A stretch of DNA of 64,000 nucleotides, from the NCBI RefSeq assembly GCF_024586455.1, contig NC_065920.1, forward strand, positions 53,683,109 to 53,747,108, given 5' to 3'. The position numbers and the translations under genes were made by a program. The notes below the pieces were generated by a model. The model was not told where the DNA came from. It was given only the letters and a program-made list of their open reading frames with translations, and ran no database searches. The DNA comes from Bactrocera neohumeralis. Its lineage: Eukaryota > Arthropoda > Insecta > Diptera > Tephritidae. Shown one piece after another: positions 35,471 through 46,084 of this stretch. How positions within the stretch are numbered: the first letter of the stretch is position 1; each line of letters begins with the position of its first letter.

Positions 35471-36089
35471 CATCATTAACTCAAAAATCAACCGTTTTTT
35501 GATTTATACCGGTCTTGCAGAGTAAATGAACAGTAAAAAATACTCAAACATATACGTGAATTAGTCGCTCAAATTTTAAGATATCGATCTGAAATGAGCG
35601 TTCCAAAAAAATTATCATTGGCCGGAATAACTGATATCGGTCCACTAGAGCAGATAGTTGCGTTAAGTTAGGTAATAGCCAGATTTCTTTTGAGGCCACG
35701 AATAATCGCACTTGGACAGCAAGCGACGCTTGTTCGCTGTAATGCTCTGACCCTGAACTTCTAAGAATAGATCAAAAAGACCAGAGCTTGTCACAAATTT
35801 ATTGAGGCGGTTTATATCAATTCCAGCCAATTCGCCGGGTTTGTAAAAAGTATATATAAAGAGTCTGGCGATCCAAAGTAAATAGGACTTTTTGAATCTA
35901 GCGCCTCCTGGTAGCGACATCTATATGTCGACTGGTGCGTTAGAATCTGCTATTTTTATTGATTGTCCAGTCGGGTTGTGGATAATTATATGTCCAGATA
36001 TTTCCCAAACTCTTTAGTCTCAACGCGTGAATATCGAGTTGTGACGCCTCACATTGCGGCGGTCTAAGCCAAGCTAAGAGCTAGCAGTT
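35471..36089. other. Unassigned; one 85-codon minus ORF
   Basis: ORF 35663-35920 on the minus strand has no motif I recognise. It lies just downstream (on that strand) of the RNase H remnant at 36090-36450 and might be 3' sequence of that element, which is an inference from position only. Confidence 0.3.
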
Positions 36090-36450
36090 CAATGAACTAA
36101 GCTCCACTCTGGCCAGAAGGCTTTCGAAACACCACAAGTGCTGGTCGGTAACCAACGCTTGTCGAGCTCACACGAAGCCCAAAAATCCAGCGCCTAAGTG
36201 CACGAAGGTAGAAAAACTCCTGCTCCTTTCCATCCTGATCGAATTTGGTTGTAGGTGCCTTTTCTTGCAAGCTTGACGTCATGCAATTCTTGACTAGTTT
36301 TGAGCTCACTGTCAGCCAGCTTTCTGTAGCTACTCTGCTGTCGAAGTGGATGCATATCTCCCTAAAGAAGTCATATTTCGGAGCGGTACGTCTGCTGCTG
36401 TCTTGATGGCTGCCACTTCTACTGTCATACAAACTCCATAACAGACAGTG
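36090..36450 (-). pseudogene. Possible non-LTR RNase H remnant
   Basis: The minus strand gives TVEVAAIKTAADVPLRNMTS, then in another frame REICIHFDSRVATESWLTVS, then SSKLVKNCMTSSLQE. This resembles the RNase H run AEV-x-AIK-x-A-x-x-x-L, then I-x-IYTDSRAALKSL, then SSKLV-x-x-C-x-x-SL, as in the element at 20135. The Asp of the DSR motif is kept. Frameshifts and AT-rich decay make this a moderate match. Confidence 0.45.
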
Positions 36451-37672
36451 CAACGATATGAGACCTAGAGATAATATTATCCTTGAGAAAAGAATAAGAA
36501 AAGCAACTTCGTTGTAGTTTTTGACCATTCCGTTTATAAGGACCCGACCTCGTTGATAACAGGTTCTGCCGGTGTCTACAATATCCCTAATGTGAGTTAG
36601 TCTTATGCATCTACTATATTAAAGTACTAAAATTTCAACCTGATTTTAATTTTGCTTTCTATCTAACTTATCGATTAACAATTTTAAAAAGCAGCAGCGT
36701 CTTCGTTAGATCTTACTGTAGTGTTTAGAGCTAGTAATGAATCAGTTTTGACCATCCTTAAGTAAATCCTTTCGTAACGGCGTTTGGTAAGAAAATGCTC
36801 AGAGGTCCGTGTTTTCGTACAATATTAAATCGTGGCTAGGCTTCTTGATTCAAACAATGATATTAACAGCATTCTGTTCATTTTCAAAAGTACCATTGTG
36901 ACGATAAATATGGATAAATCAACAAGCTAAAACGGATGATCCAAGAGGTACTTTTCGTAATAGCTTTTTTTTTGACAGATCACGTGTTAGTCGTACCAAG
37001 CTCTCATGTTAGTTTTGTTCAGTATTGTTTGGGATTTCATCATGGAAAGATTTGCGCATGAAAAACGTTCACAAATCCTTCAACTTTGTTACGTAAATTC
37101 ACGTTTTGTAAAGAATATGCTTCGCGCGATTCGCTTAACATATGGTCAACAAAATCCTACTGAGCATACTATTCGCAACACCATAACCATTTTTGAGACC
37201 CCGCATTCATTATTGGATAATATTCGACCGAATAAACCTTGCCCAGTATGCCGTGAAGAAAATATAACAGCCATAGCGCAGCCATCGAGATCTTAAATTA
37301 AAAGCGTACAAAATACAGCTTGTGCAAAAACTAAAGCCGCTTGACCTATCCAAGCGACATCACTCCGCTTTATGGGCTCTTGAAAAGCTCCAAGAAATTC
37401 CGACGTTTCGAGCCAAATTTTGTTTAGCGATTAAGCCAATTTCTGGCTGAATGGGTATGTAAAGAGCGAAAAGCAACTTATAGAGATTCAAGATCTGCCA
37501 TTTTATCTAGAAAAAAAAAAACGATTTGGTGTGGTTTATGAGTCGGTGGAATCATCGATACATATTTCTTCAAATATGCCTTCAATGGCGACTGTTATAT
37601 CTCCATGATAACCGACTGTTTGATGTCTGAAATTGAAGCTCGTGATCTCGATGACTTTTGGTTACAACCGTG

Positions 37673-38533
37673 GCTGAAATTCAAAAATGGCATGTTGTCT
37701 GATTTGAATGAAATTTTCACAGTTTGTTACCAACTATCTATACATTATTTTCCCCAAAGTATTAGGATTCTAGCTGCATTAGTTTTTTGTCCAGAACTGC
37801 CCAAAGTTGGTGAATGTGGAAAACATCAAAATTAGCAAAAAATTTACTCAAAAGTCAAATCATTGATACAATAAAACAACTATTGAAATTCAACTTTATT
37901 ATTATTTTTCATTTATAATATGTATCAAAGAAAAAATTTGCATCAAAATCCATTAAAAAAAAAATAATGCATAAAAAATATTGTGGAACAACATAATTTG
38001 GACGTCAAAAATTCAATGTTCTTCAAATTCAAAGTGGTCCATCTTTTTAGCGCTGTCTACCGCTGTCGACATACATACACCGAATTAAAGCCTGAAGTCT
38101 CAGCTAAATGATAAAAAAAAATTCAGCTGCCCCAAATTGCCCCCCTTGAAAAAAACAATGAGATACTCTAAAATGGCAAGTTACCTCCCAAAAGTATGCA
38201 ATATATATAAATAAATATATAAAAAAGTTGCTAAAAGAGACTTGATAAAAGAGAATTTAGTTTGTATGGGAGGTGGGCGTAAAAGTGGGCGGATATTATT
38301 GAAATTTAACACCAACATATATAATGTCATAAAAATGCTATGTACCAAAAATCAGTGCTGTAGGTCAAAAATTAAGTTTAACCTTATATGGGAGGTGGGC
38401 GTAAAAAGGAGGGCGTGATTTTGATTTTTTGATTTTTTTCTTGATTGGAATCCAAAACAATGATGTACCAAATGTCAATGTCCTGCGACAACTCCTTATA
38501 TTTTTAGCCGCAGTATGCACTAGCAGAAACCTA
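37673..38533. mobile_element. Unidentified 0.86-kb insertion within DD41D copy C
   Basis: This sequence interrupts the mariner between the codons around its second catalytic Asp. It has no recognisable protein. It contains a two-unit tandem duplication of 122 bp: GGGAGGTGGGCGTAAAA at 38268 and 38390, and ATGTACCAAA at about 38340 and 38461. GGTGGGCG words are common in dipteran interspersed repeats. I see no clear terminal inverted repeats, so the type of element is unknown. The edges are set by where mariner similarity stops, plus or minus about 10 bp. Confidence 0.5.
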
Positions 38534-38577
38534 TGTGCGGCGCTGCTTCGCACTCCTCTCATCAATTCATGGATTTA

Positions 38578-39062
38578 TTGGGTAGTCGAAAAACTATTTT
38601 CGTATTTTGTCAATAGATGTCGTTGCAGTCGTATATCTCCAGTGCACCAACCACATTGTGTTATATCATACAGTATTGTAAAGGTGAGATTTTAAGCTTC
38701 ATTTAACCAAAAAAAGTTAATCGGGAAGTTAAAAAATATTCAAAATAATGTTCAAAAATTAGTAAAAATAATGAAAAAAATCGCAGGCCACCAATGAAAT
38801 TTGTGAAGTTTACGGAGACGTTGCTGTATCAGTTCGTGTAGCACAATAATGGTTCGCTCGCTTCCGTTCTGGAAATTTCGAAATTTCGATTAACACTGAT
38901 AAAAATTTCACACTGATCGAATAATGTTTCTAGCGGAAAAATAGCAAAAAGTGGTAAACCGAAATGGTATATATTTGTTTACTTACTTATTATTATAAAT
39001 ATAAAAAAAAAAATAAGTTAAAATTTGATTAGAAATACGAAAAGCCTTTTTCGACCACTCAA
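38578..39062 (+). mobile_element. Mellifera-type mariner deletion derivative (485 bp)
   Basis: Left terminal repeat TTGGGTAGTCGAAAAACTAT begins at 38578 right after TA; the right one, TTTTTCGACCACTCAA, ends at 39062. Inside, the sequence follows the longer copy at 60171: TTTTCGTATTTTGTCAATAG, then TGAAATTTGTGAAGTTTACG and GTATCAGTTCGTGTAGCACA. It then jumps to AATGTTTCTAGCGGAAAAAT and the 3' end, having lost about 60% of the element, including all catalytic residues. It sits exactly at a TA inside GGATTTATTGAGAG-type sequence of the DD41D copy. It could move only with transposase supplied elsewhere. Confidence 0.85.
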
Positions 39063-39350
39063 CATTAAAAGGACACTTGGGTCAGCAGATAATTTCCCGT
39101 TTTGGGGCGGTCGATTGGCCACAAAGAATATGTAATATCATATCGTTACACTTTTGAGCCTGTGAGGATATGTATGTAAGTCTTAATTCTATTCGGATAA
39201 TCCCGCTACGATTCATGCAAAACATCACGCGTTCCATTCGCTAGTTACCAGTCGAAATGCTCAAAAGAGTCACCGAAAATTGGACTTAACGGATGGATCA
39301 TCTGAGACGGAGCCGCGATTAACACTTGAAAGAGAACCTTGTAATTGATC

Positions 39351-40973
39351 GCACTTTAACTACTTGTATTTACTTTGCATTTATTTAAACAGGTTAAATA
39401 AACAGCACTGTTATGAAGTACGTGATGATTTAATGACGTGAATTTCAAGTTTACTACAATTCCATAAAGAAAATTCAATAATCACCCCATAACATCTGAG
39501 AAGAAGCAAAATATCAATTTAAGTTTATTGCTCGAGTAATGATGCTTAAAGCAGACAAACTGGAATTGCAACTGTGTTGAGCTATAAACAGACAGACGAA
39601 AGGCGTCAATAGCTGTGGGATAAACTGTAAGGCACAACATTTCCTAGAAGTAGCTATGTATGTATCATGTACTATGTAGCACTTCCGTTGATGGCTTGAG
39701 GTAAACAAGACGCAAAACTTTCGCCACAAACTTTCAACTTACCTTGCAGGCAATACAAAGTATAAGGTGCCACAAATCTGTGTGGAAGCATAACATACTT
39801 GCATTTAAGGCTTGCTGGTGAAGGCAGACTTCAGCAAAGCGGTGATAAAAGCTTTTGGTCCGGCGTCCTCGAGTTGCTTGCGAAAATATGAATAAGAATT
39901 TATGTTAATAACTTTTGCAGTTTCAACGTCTGAGATTGTGTTTGTGTGTGTGTGTATGCACAATGGTTTTAGTATTGTGTAAATATTTAGCAGGAGTACT
40001 CACGCCTATTATTATGCTATAAGTTTTGATGTTGGCTAAGAGTGCTTTGGGTGTCATTTACATCTCTAAAGCCACATTTACACATACAGATAATCACACA
40101 TACGTACCTAACTTTAACACGAAACTATAATGGTTTTAGTGGCACCACTTTCACACCATCCATTTCCTTCACTAAAACTTGTGCCAGCCTCACTCGCAGC
40201 TCAATTACAGCAATCCGTTGCTGTGCCCTCTCGAACTCTATACTTCCTCCGCTAGTATTATTATTATTGCTTCATCTTGTAGTCGGTATTTTGTTGATGT
40301 TTGTGGTGTTAATGGTTTAGTTTGGTTGGTTGGTTGCTCAACTTGTTTTGGTTTGGCTTTTCTTGTTTGCTTGGCTTGGCAAGTTTAAGGTGTTTTAGTT
40401 AAGTGTTATGAGTTTGTTTGACATTCTTCTTAGCAAAGTTAAGGAAAATTTTGAGCTGCTTGTGGTTTGTGTCTACTTATATATATACTTTAGAATATAT
40501 ACATATATGTACAAAAATAACATTTGTTATTGTTTTTAAGGTTTGTACTAATGACTTTGTGTACTCGTTATAGCTAATGAAAGTGGTTTACACGACACTT
40601 GTTTCTTTTGTTGTTGTTTGCAGTGTTGATGTTTCGGTCGAGATAATTTTGTGGCCAACACTTCAACCACAAACAATTTGGTTAACAACTTAACTGGGGT
40701 CTAACATTTTCAGTTGTTAAATTTGATAGTTTATGCAATTATTTGTCATATTACTTAAAAGATATAATTTTTAATACAAAAATTTGAAGTAGTGTGGCAT
40801 TTAAAAATTTTATAGCCTCATGATATGCCTTCAAAACCTTTCTATGTTCTTTCAGGCGTATAACATCCAGTATTTGGTCTGAGGCAATGCCAAAGTTCTT
40901 ACTTTTACATATTTTGAATATATTTCTGAAATGCTGCGTGTTGCTTTTACTTAATTACAACAGTCAGATTGAT
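39351..40973. other. Non-coding
   Basis: No supported gene. A short TG microsatellite (about 39942-39956), and a T- and TTGGTT-rich section at 40310-40400 with low-complexity ORFs. The base composition at 39700-40300 is balanced but no frame shows a domain. Confidence 0.4.
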
Positions 40974-40975
40974 TA

Positions 40976-42263
40976 CAGGGTCCGGCAATTAAAAAAGCTA
41001 TAAATTCGGTTTGGAAAATTATTTTTTATTTATTTAAAGTACAAAATATGTTAAAGTAATCATAAATTCAGGATCAATTCACTTTTGCTCGATATGACCA
41101 CCTTTTGCCTTAACTATGGCCTTGAGACGGTCAAAAAACGAATCGCAAGCTGCCCGAATGTGACTTGCCAGTATTTTGGCCCACTCCCGGACAACGGCTT
41201 TCTTCAGCATCTCGAGACTGGTGTATTTTTTACTTCGGACCTTGCTCTCCAACATGGCCTTGAGAAAATAATCCAATGGATTCGCATCTGGTGAATTCGA
41301 GAGCCATTGTGTGGTCGTAATGAAGTTCGGAACGTTGTTTTTCAGCCATTCGTGGTTCACTCGCGCTTTGTGAGACGGTGCTGAGTCTTGTTGAAACGTT
41401 CATGGTTTGCGACCGAAATGTTTGTTTGCCCACGGCTTCAAAGCAGCCTCCAGAACACTTTCCCGAAATATGACGCATTTACTTTGACGCCAGGCTCGAT
41501 AAAAACAACTGGAGAGCGCCCATCTGCGGTGACAGCGGCCAAAACCATTATTTGTGGCGGGTGCTGCCTCCTGGTGGCCAACCGATGACTTAGATTCTCG
41601 TATGAACGGTCGATCAAGTAAACCCTATCGTTTTGAGAGTTTACGAATTGCTCAATTGGAAAATTTTTTCGCCAGAAAACACAATGTTCGGAATTTGACC
41701 GCTTTCGGCTAAGCGAAGCAACTGCTTCGCTCTCTCAAGTCTTATTTGTTGCTGCTTCGGTGTGAGATCATGGGCCTTTTGGAACTTGTAAGGCTTGACC
41801 ATGAGCTCATTTTTCAATATGCGTCGGATGCTGCGGTCGGATATTTTCAGTTCTTTAGCCATTTGATTGGCACTTCGTCGTGGATTTCGCTCAAGTCGCT
41901 TCTTCACTTTCCGAACCATCTCACGTGACGTTGCAGTCTTTTGAAGACCACCTCCATGGCGTTTTGCGATGCTACCAGTATCATTGTAACGTGTGATGGT
42001 GCGATAAACAAAAACTTTAATCACATTAAGGTTTTTGAGCTCACGAACAATTGCTGGCTGTGATTTTCCAGCTAAATATGAAGCAATCACACTACTATGT
42101 TTGAGTTCCATCGCTGAGCACTTTTTTTGCGTTCACTTTTAGCAAAACGCTTTTTTGCACTTGTGAACAATACTCCGAACTGTCATTCAGCAAATGTATA
42201 AACAGCTGATTCCAGTGTGACAGCTGCACGAACGGTCTGAAATTGGTCGAGTGCCGGACCCTG
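40976..42263 (-). mobile_element. DD37D (maT-like) Tc1/mariner element, copy 2, with both termini
   Basis: Inverted termini CAGGGTCCGGCA (40976) and TGCCGGACCCTG (to 42263), each flanked by TA, give a 1288-bp element, a normal full length. The transposase on the minus strand starts at 42111. It reads MELKHSSVIASYLAGKSQPA (helix-turn-helix, residues 1-42), then a second DNA-binding region (ANQMAKELKISDRSIRRILK, 81-100), then NIVFSGEKIF, where the first catalytic Asp is Gly at residue 147. A frameshift follows QLSNS. TFQQDSAPSHKARVNHEWL and SNSPDANPLDYFLKAMLE keep the second and third Asp with 37 residues between (DD37D). The Trp codon before TFQQD is TGA. The C-terminus ends KAKGGHIEQK. It is near complete but dead, and inserted at the edge of Helitron sequence. 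Confidence 0.9.
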
Positions 42264-42279
42264 TATAGTATGTACAGAC

Positions 42280-42805
42280 ACATTGGAATGATGTCCGCAA
42301 TTTGTCCACATTGTGATTCGGCTAATTTTCAAGTTGATGCGCCCGGGATGTGTTGTGCTATTGGCAAAGTGAGATTGTCACCATTAAAAACTTCACCCGA
42401 ATCATTGTATTCATTAATTCTTGGGACATCTCAAACGTCGAAGCTTTTCTGCCATGTTCATGTCATGTTCAGCAATACAGTTCGACATTTCAAATGACAT
42501 TTTTTGGTGCTTGCAACTTGTTTGCTGTTGACAGTGAAAAAATTGTTGCCAAATGTGATTGAAGCTACGATCTTAACAGCTAAATCAAAAGGAGAAATGT
42601 TTGATGCCGCGTATCCTTATGCTTCCAACTGATATGCCATTTCAATTCAAGCGATTGCAATTAAGTTTTAAAATTAAAAAAAAAAAAATAAAAAATTAAA
42701 AATTAATAAAATACTCTTTTGTTTAAATAAATAAATTTGATGTTGAAATAAAATTTTATTATTATTTCACTTTATACGTAGTGAAGCACGTACCGGGCCG
42801 CTAGT
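42280..42805 (+). mobile_element. Helitron deletion derivative with intact 3' end
   Basis: HIGMMSAICPHCDSANF, then GMCCAIGKVRLSPLKTSPES and LYSLILG, match the N-terminal zinc-finger region of Helitron transposases (C-x-x-C, then GMCC-x-x-GKV-x-LPPL). FKMTFFGA follows (family FQMTSFG). A large deletion then joins ILTAKSKGEM and PRILMLPTDMPFQFKRLQLS, the helicase C-terminus (PRI-x-x-x-P-x-D-x-PF-x-x-KR-x-QFP). The 3' end is classic: a 5-bp stem TACGT/ACGTA (42775-42792) eight bases before CTAG at 42801-42804, followed by T. The Rep nuclease and most helicase motifs are missing. Such derivatives use replication proteins from an autonomous Helitron. Confidence 0.85.
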
Positions 42806-43865
42806 ATTATATAGAAATTGATTTCAGGCAAGTGAATATAGTAAATATTGCTCAAAAAAATATTTTTTGGTATTTGCATTTATGTAAAGGTATACCGTTT
42901 GCAGCGAAAGTTACTACTGAAATTCTATTTTTGATATCAAATTCCATTGTGCCCAGCGACTTATAACTTTCTTTTCTGAAAATCAATGTAATTTCTTTAA
43001 TTGAACAACTATTCAAACAACAAATTTATTTTGAGAAATTATTCTTTAAGATAAATTCATCGAAACTTTGTTTTCCTAAGCTTTAGTGTAATTTAAAAGC
43101 TCAAAATTCAACATATTTTTTAAAAGTTCTTTAAAGGAGCTTAATTTAGATTGTGGACAAAAAAGTGTTTCATAAGTTCTTTGGGAGACACAGAGCTTAA
43201 TTCTACCTCAGGCTAGAAGCTTTAAAAAGCACTTACTAACAGTTAGCATTGTGGAGCTTTTTAACGAAAAAAGTGGGCTGAGATAACATGCTAGAAACAG
43301 GTATACTAACAACTAGTTAGCAGAGTATATATGGTATATGTAAATATTGTATATGTATACTCTGTGTAGATAATTTTACCATAGCTAATTATTTTAGTAT
43401 TGAACAAATACTAAGGCTAATTGCTATTAATGAGTGTGGTAAAATTGCCCGAAAAGTTAAATACAAATTCGTTACTCCTATGTTTTGAGAGGGCAGAAAA
43501 TGTTGCGCGTTTACTTGATTAGAAGGAACTTTGGCAGTCCCAGCATAGGACAGCAGAAGTACAACATTTTTGTAATAAAAGAAAACGTTATTAAGTTAAT
43601 AAAAAAATTAAATGCAGCTGCTCAAATTTACTCATATACGTATAATCAGCAATAACCTAAAGTCAACTTTTTCATTCACAGTTAAATTTGCTTTGCAAAG
43701 CCGCTGCTTTACCCTGTTGCCCTTTTGTTTTGACGTATTTTTGTGTTTTCTTAATAAACCTGCTTTATCTACCGATATTACAGGAATTGGTAACGATTTA
43801 ATAGTTAGAACTTTTGCATTGCATTGGACAATTGCTTCAGGCGATGCCACAATCTCCGAATAAGT
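42806..43865. other. No recognisable feature
   Basis: Very AT-rich, with TATATGGTATATG-type patches near 43330. ORFs at 43612-43863 (plus) and 43632-43850 (minus) overlap and have no domain. Confidence 0.4.
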
Positions 43866-44060
43866 TTTTCAAATCAGATCACTATAGAATATGCTATATA
43901 TATGTAGTAGTAGCAGTATAAGCTGAACGGTTAAAATCGAGTTCTTGTAAGGGAAACTTTTTATTTGCCACGATATCTTCACAAATTTGGCACACATTTT
44001 TATCCAAAGCAATTTCGAATACATTTTACAGATCGGACTACTCTCAGAAAGCTGCAATAT
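43866..44060 (-). repeat. Mini-me/INE-1-like repeat, copy 4 (partial)
   Basis: Reads AAGCTGAACGGTTAAAATCG, then GAGTTCTTGTAAGGGAAACT, then GATATCTTCACAAATTTGGC, which on the minus strand are blocks of the family's 150-bp module. It lies head-to-head with the plus-strand copy that starts at about 44061. Confidence 0.65.
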
Positions 44061-44880
44061 AAAACAAGAAAAAAACCTTAACTTCCGCTGCACCAAAGCT
44101 AATATACCCTTCACAGGTGCATTTCTTTTAGTAACTATGTGTTCAGTTTATATGGAAGCTATATGCTATAGTAATCCGATCTGAACAATTGCCATGTAAA
44201 ATTTCGTGAAGATACCACGTCAAATGCGAAAGTTTCCATACAAGCCCTTGATTCAATCGCTCGGTTTGTATGGCAGCTATATGCGATAGTTAACCGATCT
44301 GAACAATTTCTTCGGAAATTACATTGTTGCCTTAGAAAATAATCTGTACCAAATTTCGTGAATATATCTTGTCAAATGCAAAAGTTTTCCATACAAGAAC
44401 TTTTTTCCGATCGTTTAGTTTGTATGGCAGCTATATGCTATAGTTAACCGATATGAACAATTTCTTCTGAGATTACATTGTTGCCTTAAAAATAACCTGT
44501 GCCAACTTTTGTGAAGATACATTGTCAAATATGAAAGCTTTCCATACAAGAACTTGATTCCGATCGTTCATTTGTATGGCAGATATATGTTATAGTGATC
44601 CGATATCGGCAGTTCCGACAAATGAGCAGCTTCTTGAAGAGAAAATGACGTTTGCAAAATTTCAAAACGATATCTTAAAAACTGAGGGACTAGTTCGCAT
44701 ATATACAGACAGACGGGCAGACGGACGGACGGTCAGACAGACAGACGGACATGGCTAAATCGACTCAGCTCAACATACTGATCATTTATGTATATATATA
44801 CTTTATAGGGTCTCCGACGCCTCCTTCTGGGTGTTACAAACTTCGTGACAAACTTAATTTACCCTGTTCAGGGTATAAAA
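44061..44880 (+). repeat. Mini-me/INE-1-like repeat, copy 5 (most complete)
   Basis: Starts AAAACAAGAAAAAAACCTTA then ACTTCCGCTGCACCAAAGCT (a decayed TTCGG...CCGAA inverted motif). It contains four modules with the landmark TATGG(A/C)AG(C/A)TATATG at 44151, 44269, 44423 and 44575, that is 118, 154 and 152 bp apart. CTGAGGGACTAGTTCG, a GACA/GACG tract (about 44705-44751, the GTCY microsatellite on the other strand), the core ATGGCTAAATCGACTCAGC, a TA tract and CCTTCTGGGTGTTACAAAC follow. It ends in the palindrome TACCCTGTTCAGGGTA at 44862. GTCY plus core plus TA is the published plan of mini-me elements of Diptera. The end hairpin fits the idea that these belong to the INE-1/Helentron-like non-autonomous group; that last step is inference. 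Confidence 0.8.
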
Positions 44881-44883
44881 AAG

Positions 44884-45040
44884 CTTAAACTAAAGTGTTT
44901 GCAGAGACAACTGTTTTATTTGACAAGATATCTTAGCGAATATAAATTATTGTTTGAGGCAAATGAAGAAAGTTTTCAGATTAGACAACTATATCACATA
45001 GCTGCCATACAAACTTAACGATCAAAATTAAGTATTTATT
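44884..45040 (-). repeat. Mini-me/INE-1-like repeat, copy 6 (partial)
   Basis: Carries GACAAGATATCTTAGCGAAT, then CATAGCTGCCATACAAACTT and AACGATCAAAATTAAG, module blocks on the minus strand. It directly follows the terminal palindrome of copy 5, so copies 4, 5 and 6 alternate minus, plus, minus. Confidence 0.65.
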
Positions 45041-46084
45041 AAAGGTATCTTAGCGTTAGTCGAAACTAACTTAACGTTTATTCTTGTCTGGTTTTAAAAA
45101 ATTGCAACTCTCATAATCGGAAAATTCTTCTTTTACAATATTTACAGGTATTGTTACAAAACTTAAATTGTAGTAATTCTAAACTAATTGGTTTCAGAAA
45201 TTGTAAAAATTATCCATTAAATTTCTTAAACTTAATAAATAAAAACTATTTATTTATAACAATTTCCATGTGTTACATAAATACACTCACACTTAGTATG
45301 CACGTATGTATGTATATGTTTGCGAAATAAAGTTCACTTTTCTAATGCTTCAAAGCTACTCAACACTGGAGAGTAATATCAAAAAACGCAGAGTAGTGGC
45401 ATCTCCTAAAAAAACTCGTTACGCAATTGAAATAAAATTGAATTAAATCGAAAAAAGATAGTTTCAAGTGGTTGTGTGGAATATGTAAAATTTTAATCAA
45501 AATGCAAAGCATTTAATTAACTTGAAAAGCTTGAAGCGTGGGAAAAGTTTCAACATGTGAAGATGACCAAAAACGTGCCGCAGGCGAACCGAACATCCAC
45601 ACAAACTTGCTTTCCAACACGTTTAACTACTATACATAGAGTGTATGTGTGTATGTTTGGGTGTTTTAAGCAATTACGGCATTGCAAGCTATTTCATTTG
45701 CTCAGATATCACATTTGCATCTTGTAGGTACACACCCACCCATGGTTAATCCATATACAGATGAGGGGGTGTCAAAGTGATTGAGTCTAGATATACCGAG
45801 TTAAAATTAATCCAGCTTCTCATTCAGCATAGATCAGGTACCGTAAAGAGGTCAGAAAAATATTGTACCCAATGCACCATAATGAAAATGTTACTAACGA
45901 AAAAGTGATTTCTAGCAGATTTTGCCTTTCCAATCGCTACTCAACATAGTATATTGAATGATGTAATCCGAAGGTATTCATTTAAATTAAACGAAGATAT
46001 TGTGGGAAGGATAGAATATCAAAAAAAAAAAGATATCCGGAATAAACTGTAAGTAATTACTAAATAACAGGTAATCGAAGTAGA
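45041..46084. other. No recognisable feature
   Basis: AT-rich to balanced sequence (45560-45760) with no supported coding region. TATGTATGTATATG-type patch near 45305. Confidence 0.4.

Larger units (their letters stand above)
36935..39350 (+). mobile_element. DD41D (rosa-like) mariner, copy C, split by two insertions
   Basis: A 5' terminus reading GATCCAAGAGGTACTTTT begins at 36938. The leader TTGACAGATCACGTG follows, then the transposase from ATG 37042: MERFAHEKRSQILQLCYVNS with LLDNIRPNKPCPVCREENI further on. A deletion removes about 40 codons. The reading continues LKAYKIQLVQ-like, then HHSALWALEKLQEI and a box AIKPISG replacing SDEAHF. The element breaks at about 37672 in GACTTTTGGTTACA, resumes at about 38534 (GCGGCGCTGCTTCGCACTCC), breaks again at 38577 and resumes at 39063 (AGGACACTTGGGTCAGCAGA). 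The 3' end is AACCTTGTAATTGATC at 39350, which partly inverts the 5' terminus. Confidence 0.75.

Noticed and set aside
41085..41294. Plus-strand ORF 69 codons (and its twin at 25842-26066)
   Set aside because: Antisense shadow of the DD37D transposase on the minus strand; conserved between copies only because the element is.
44061..44880. Regularly spaced repeats that could suggest a CRISPR-like array
   Set aside because: Units are 118-154 bp modules that match along their full length and are part of a dispersed eukaryotic repeat; there are no short repeats with unique spacers.
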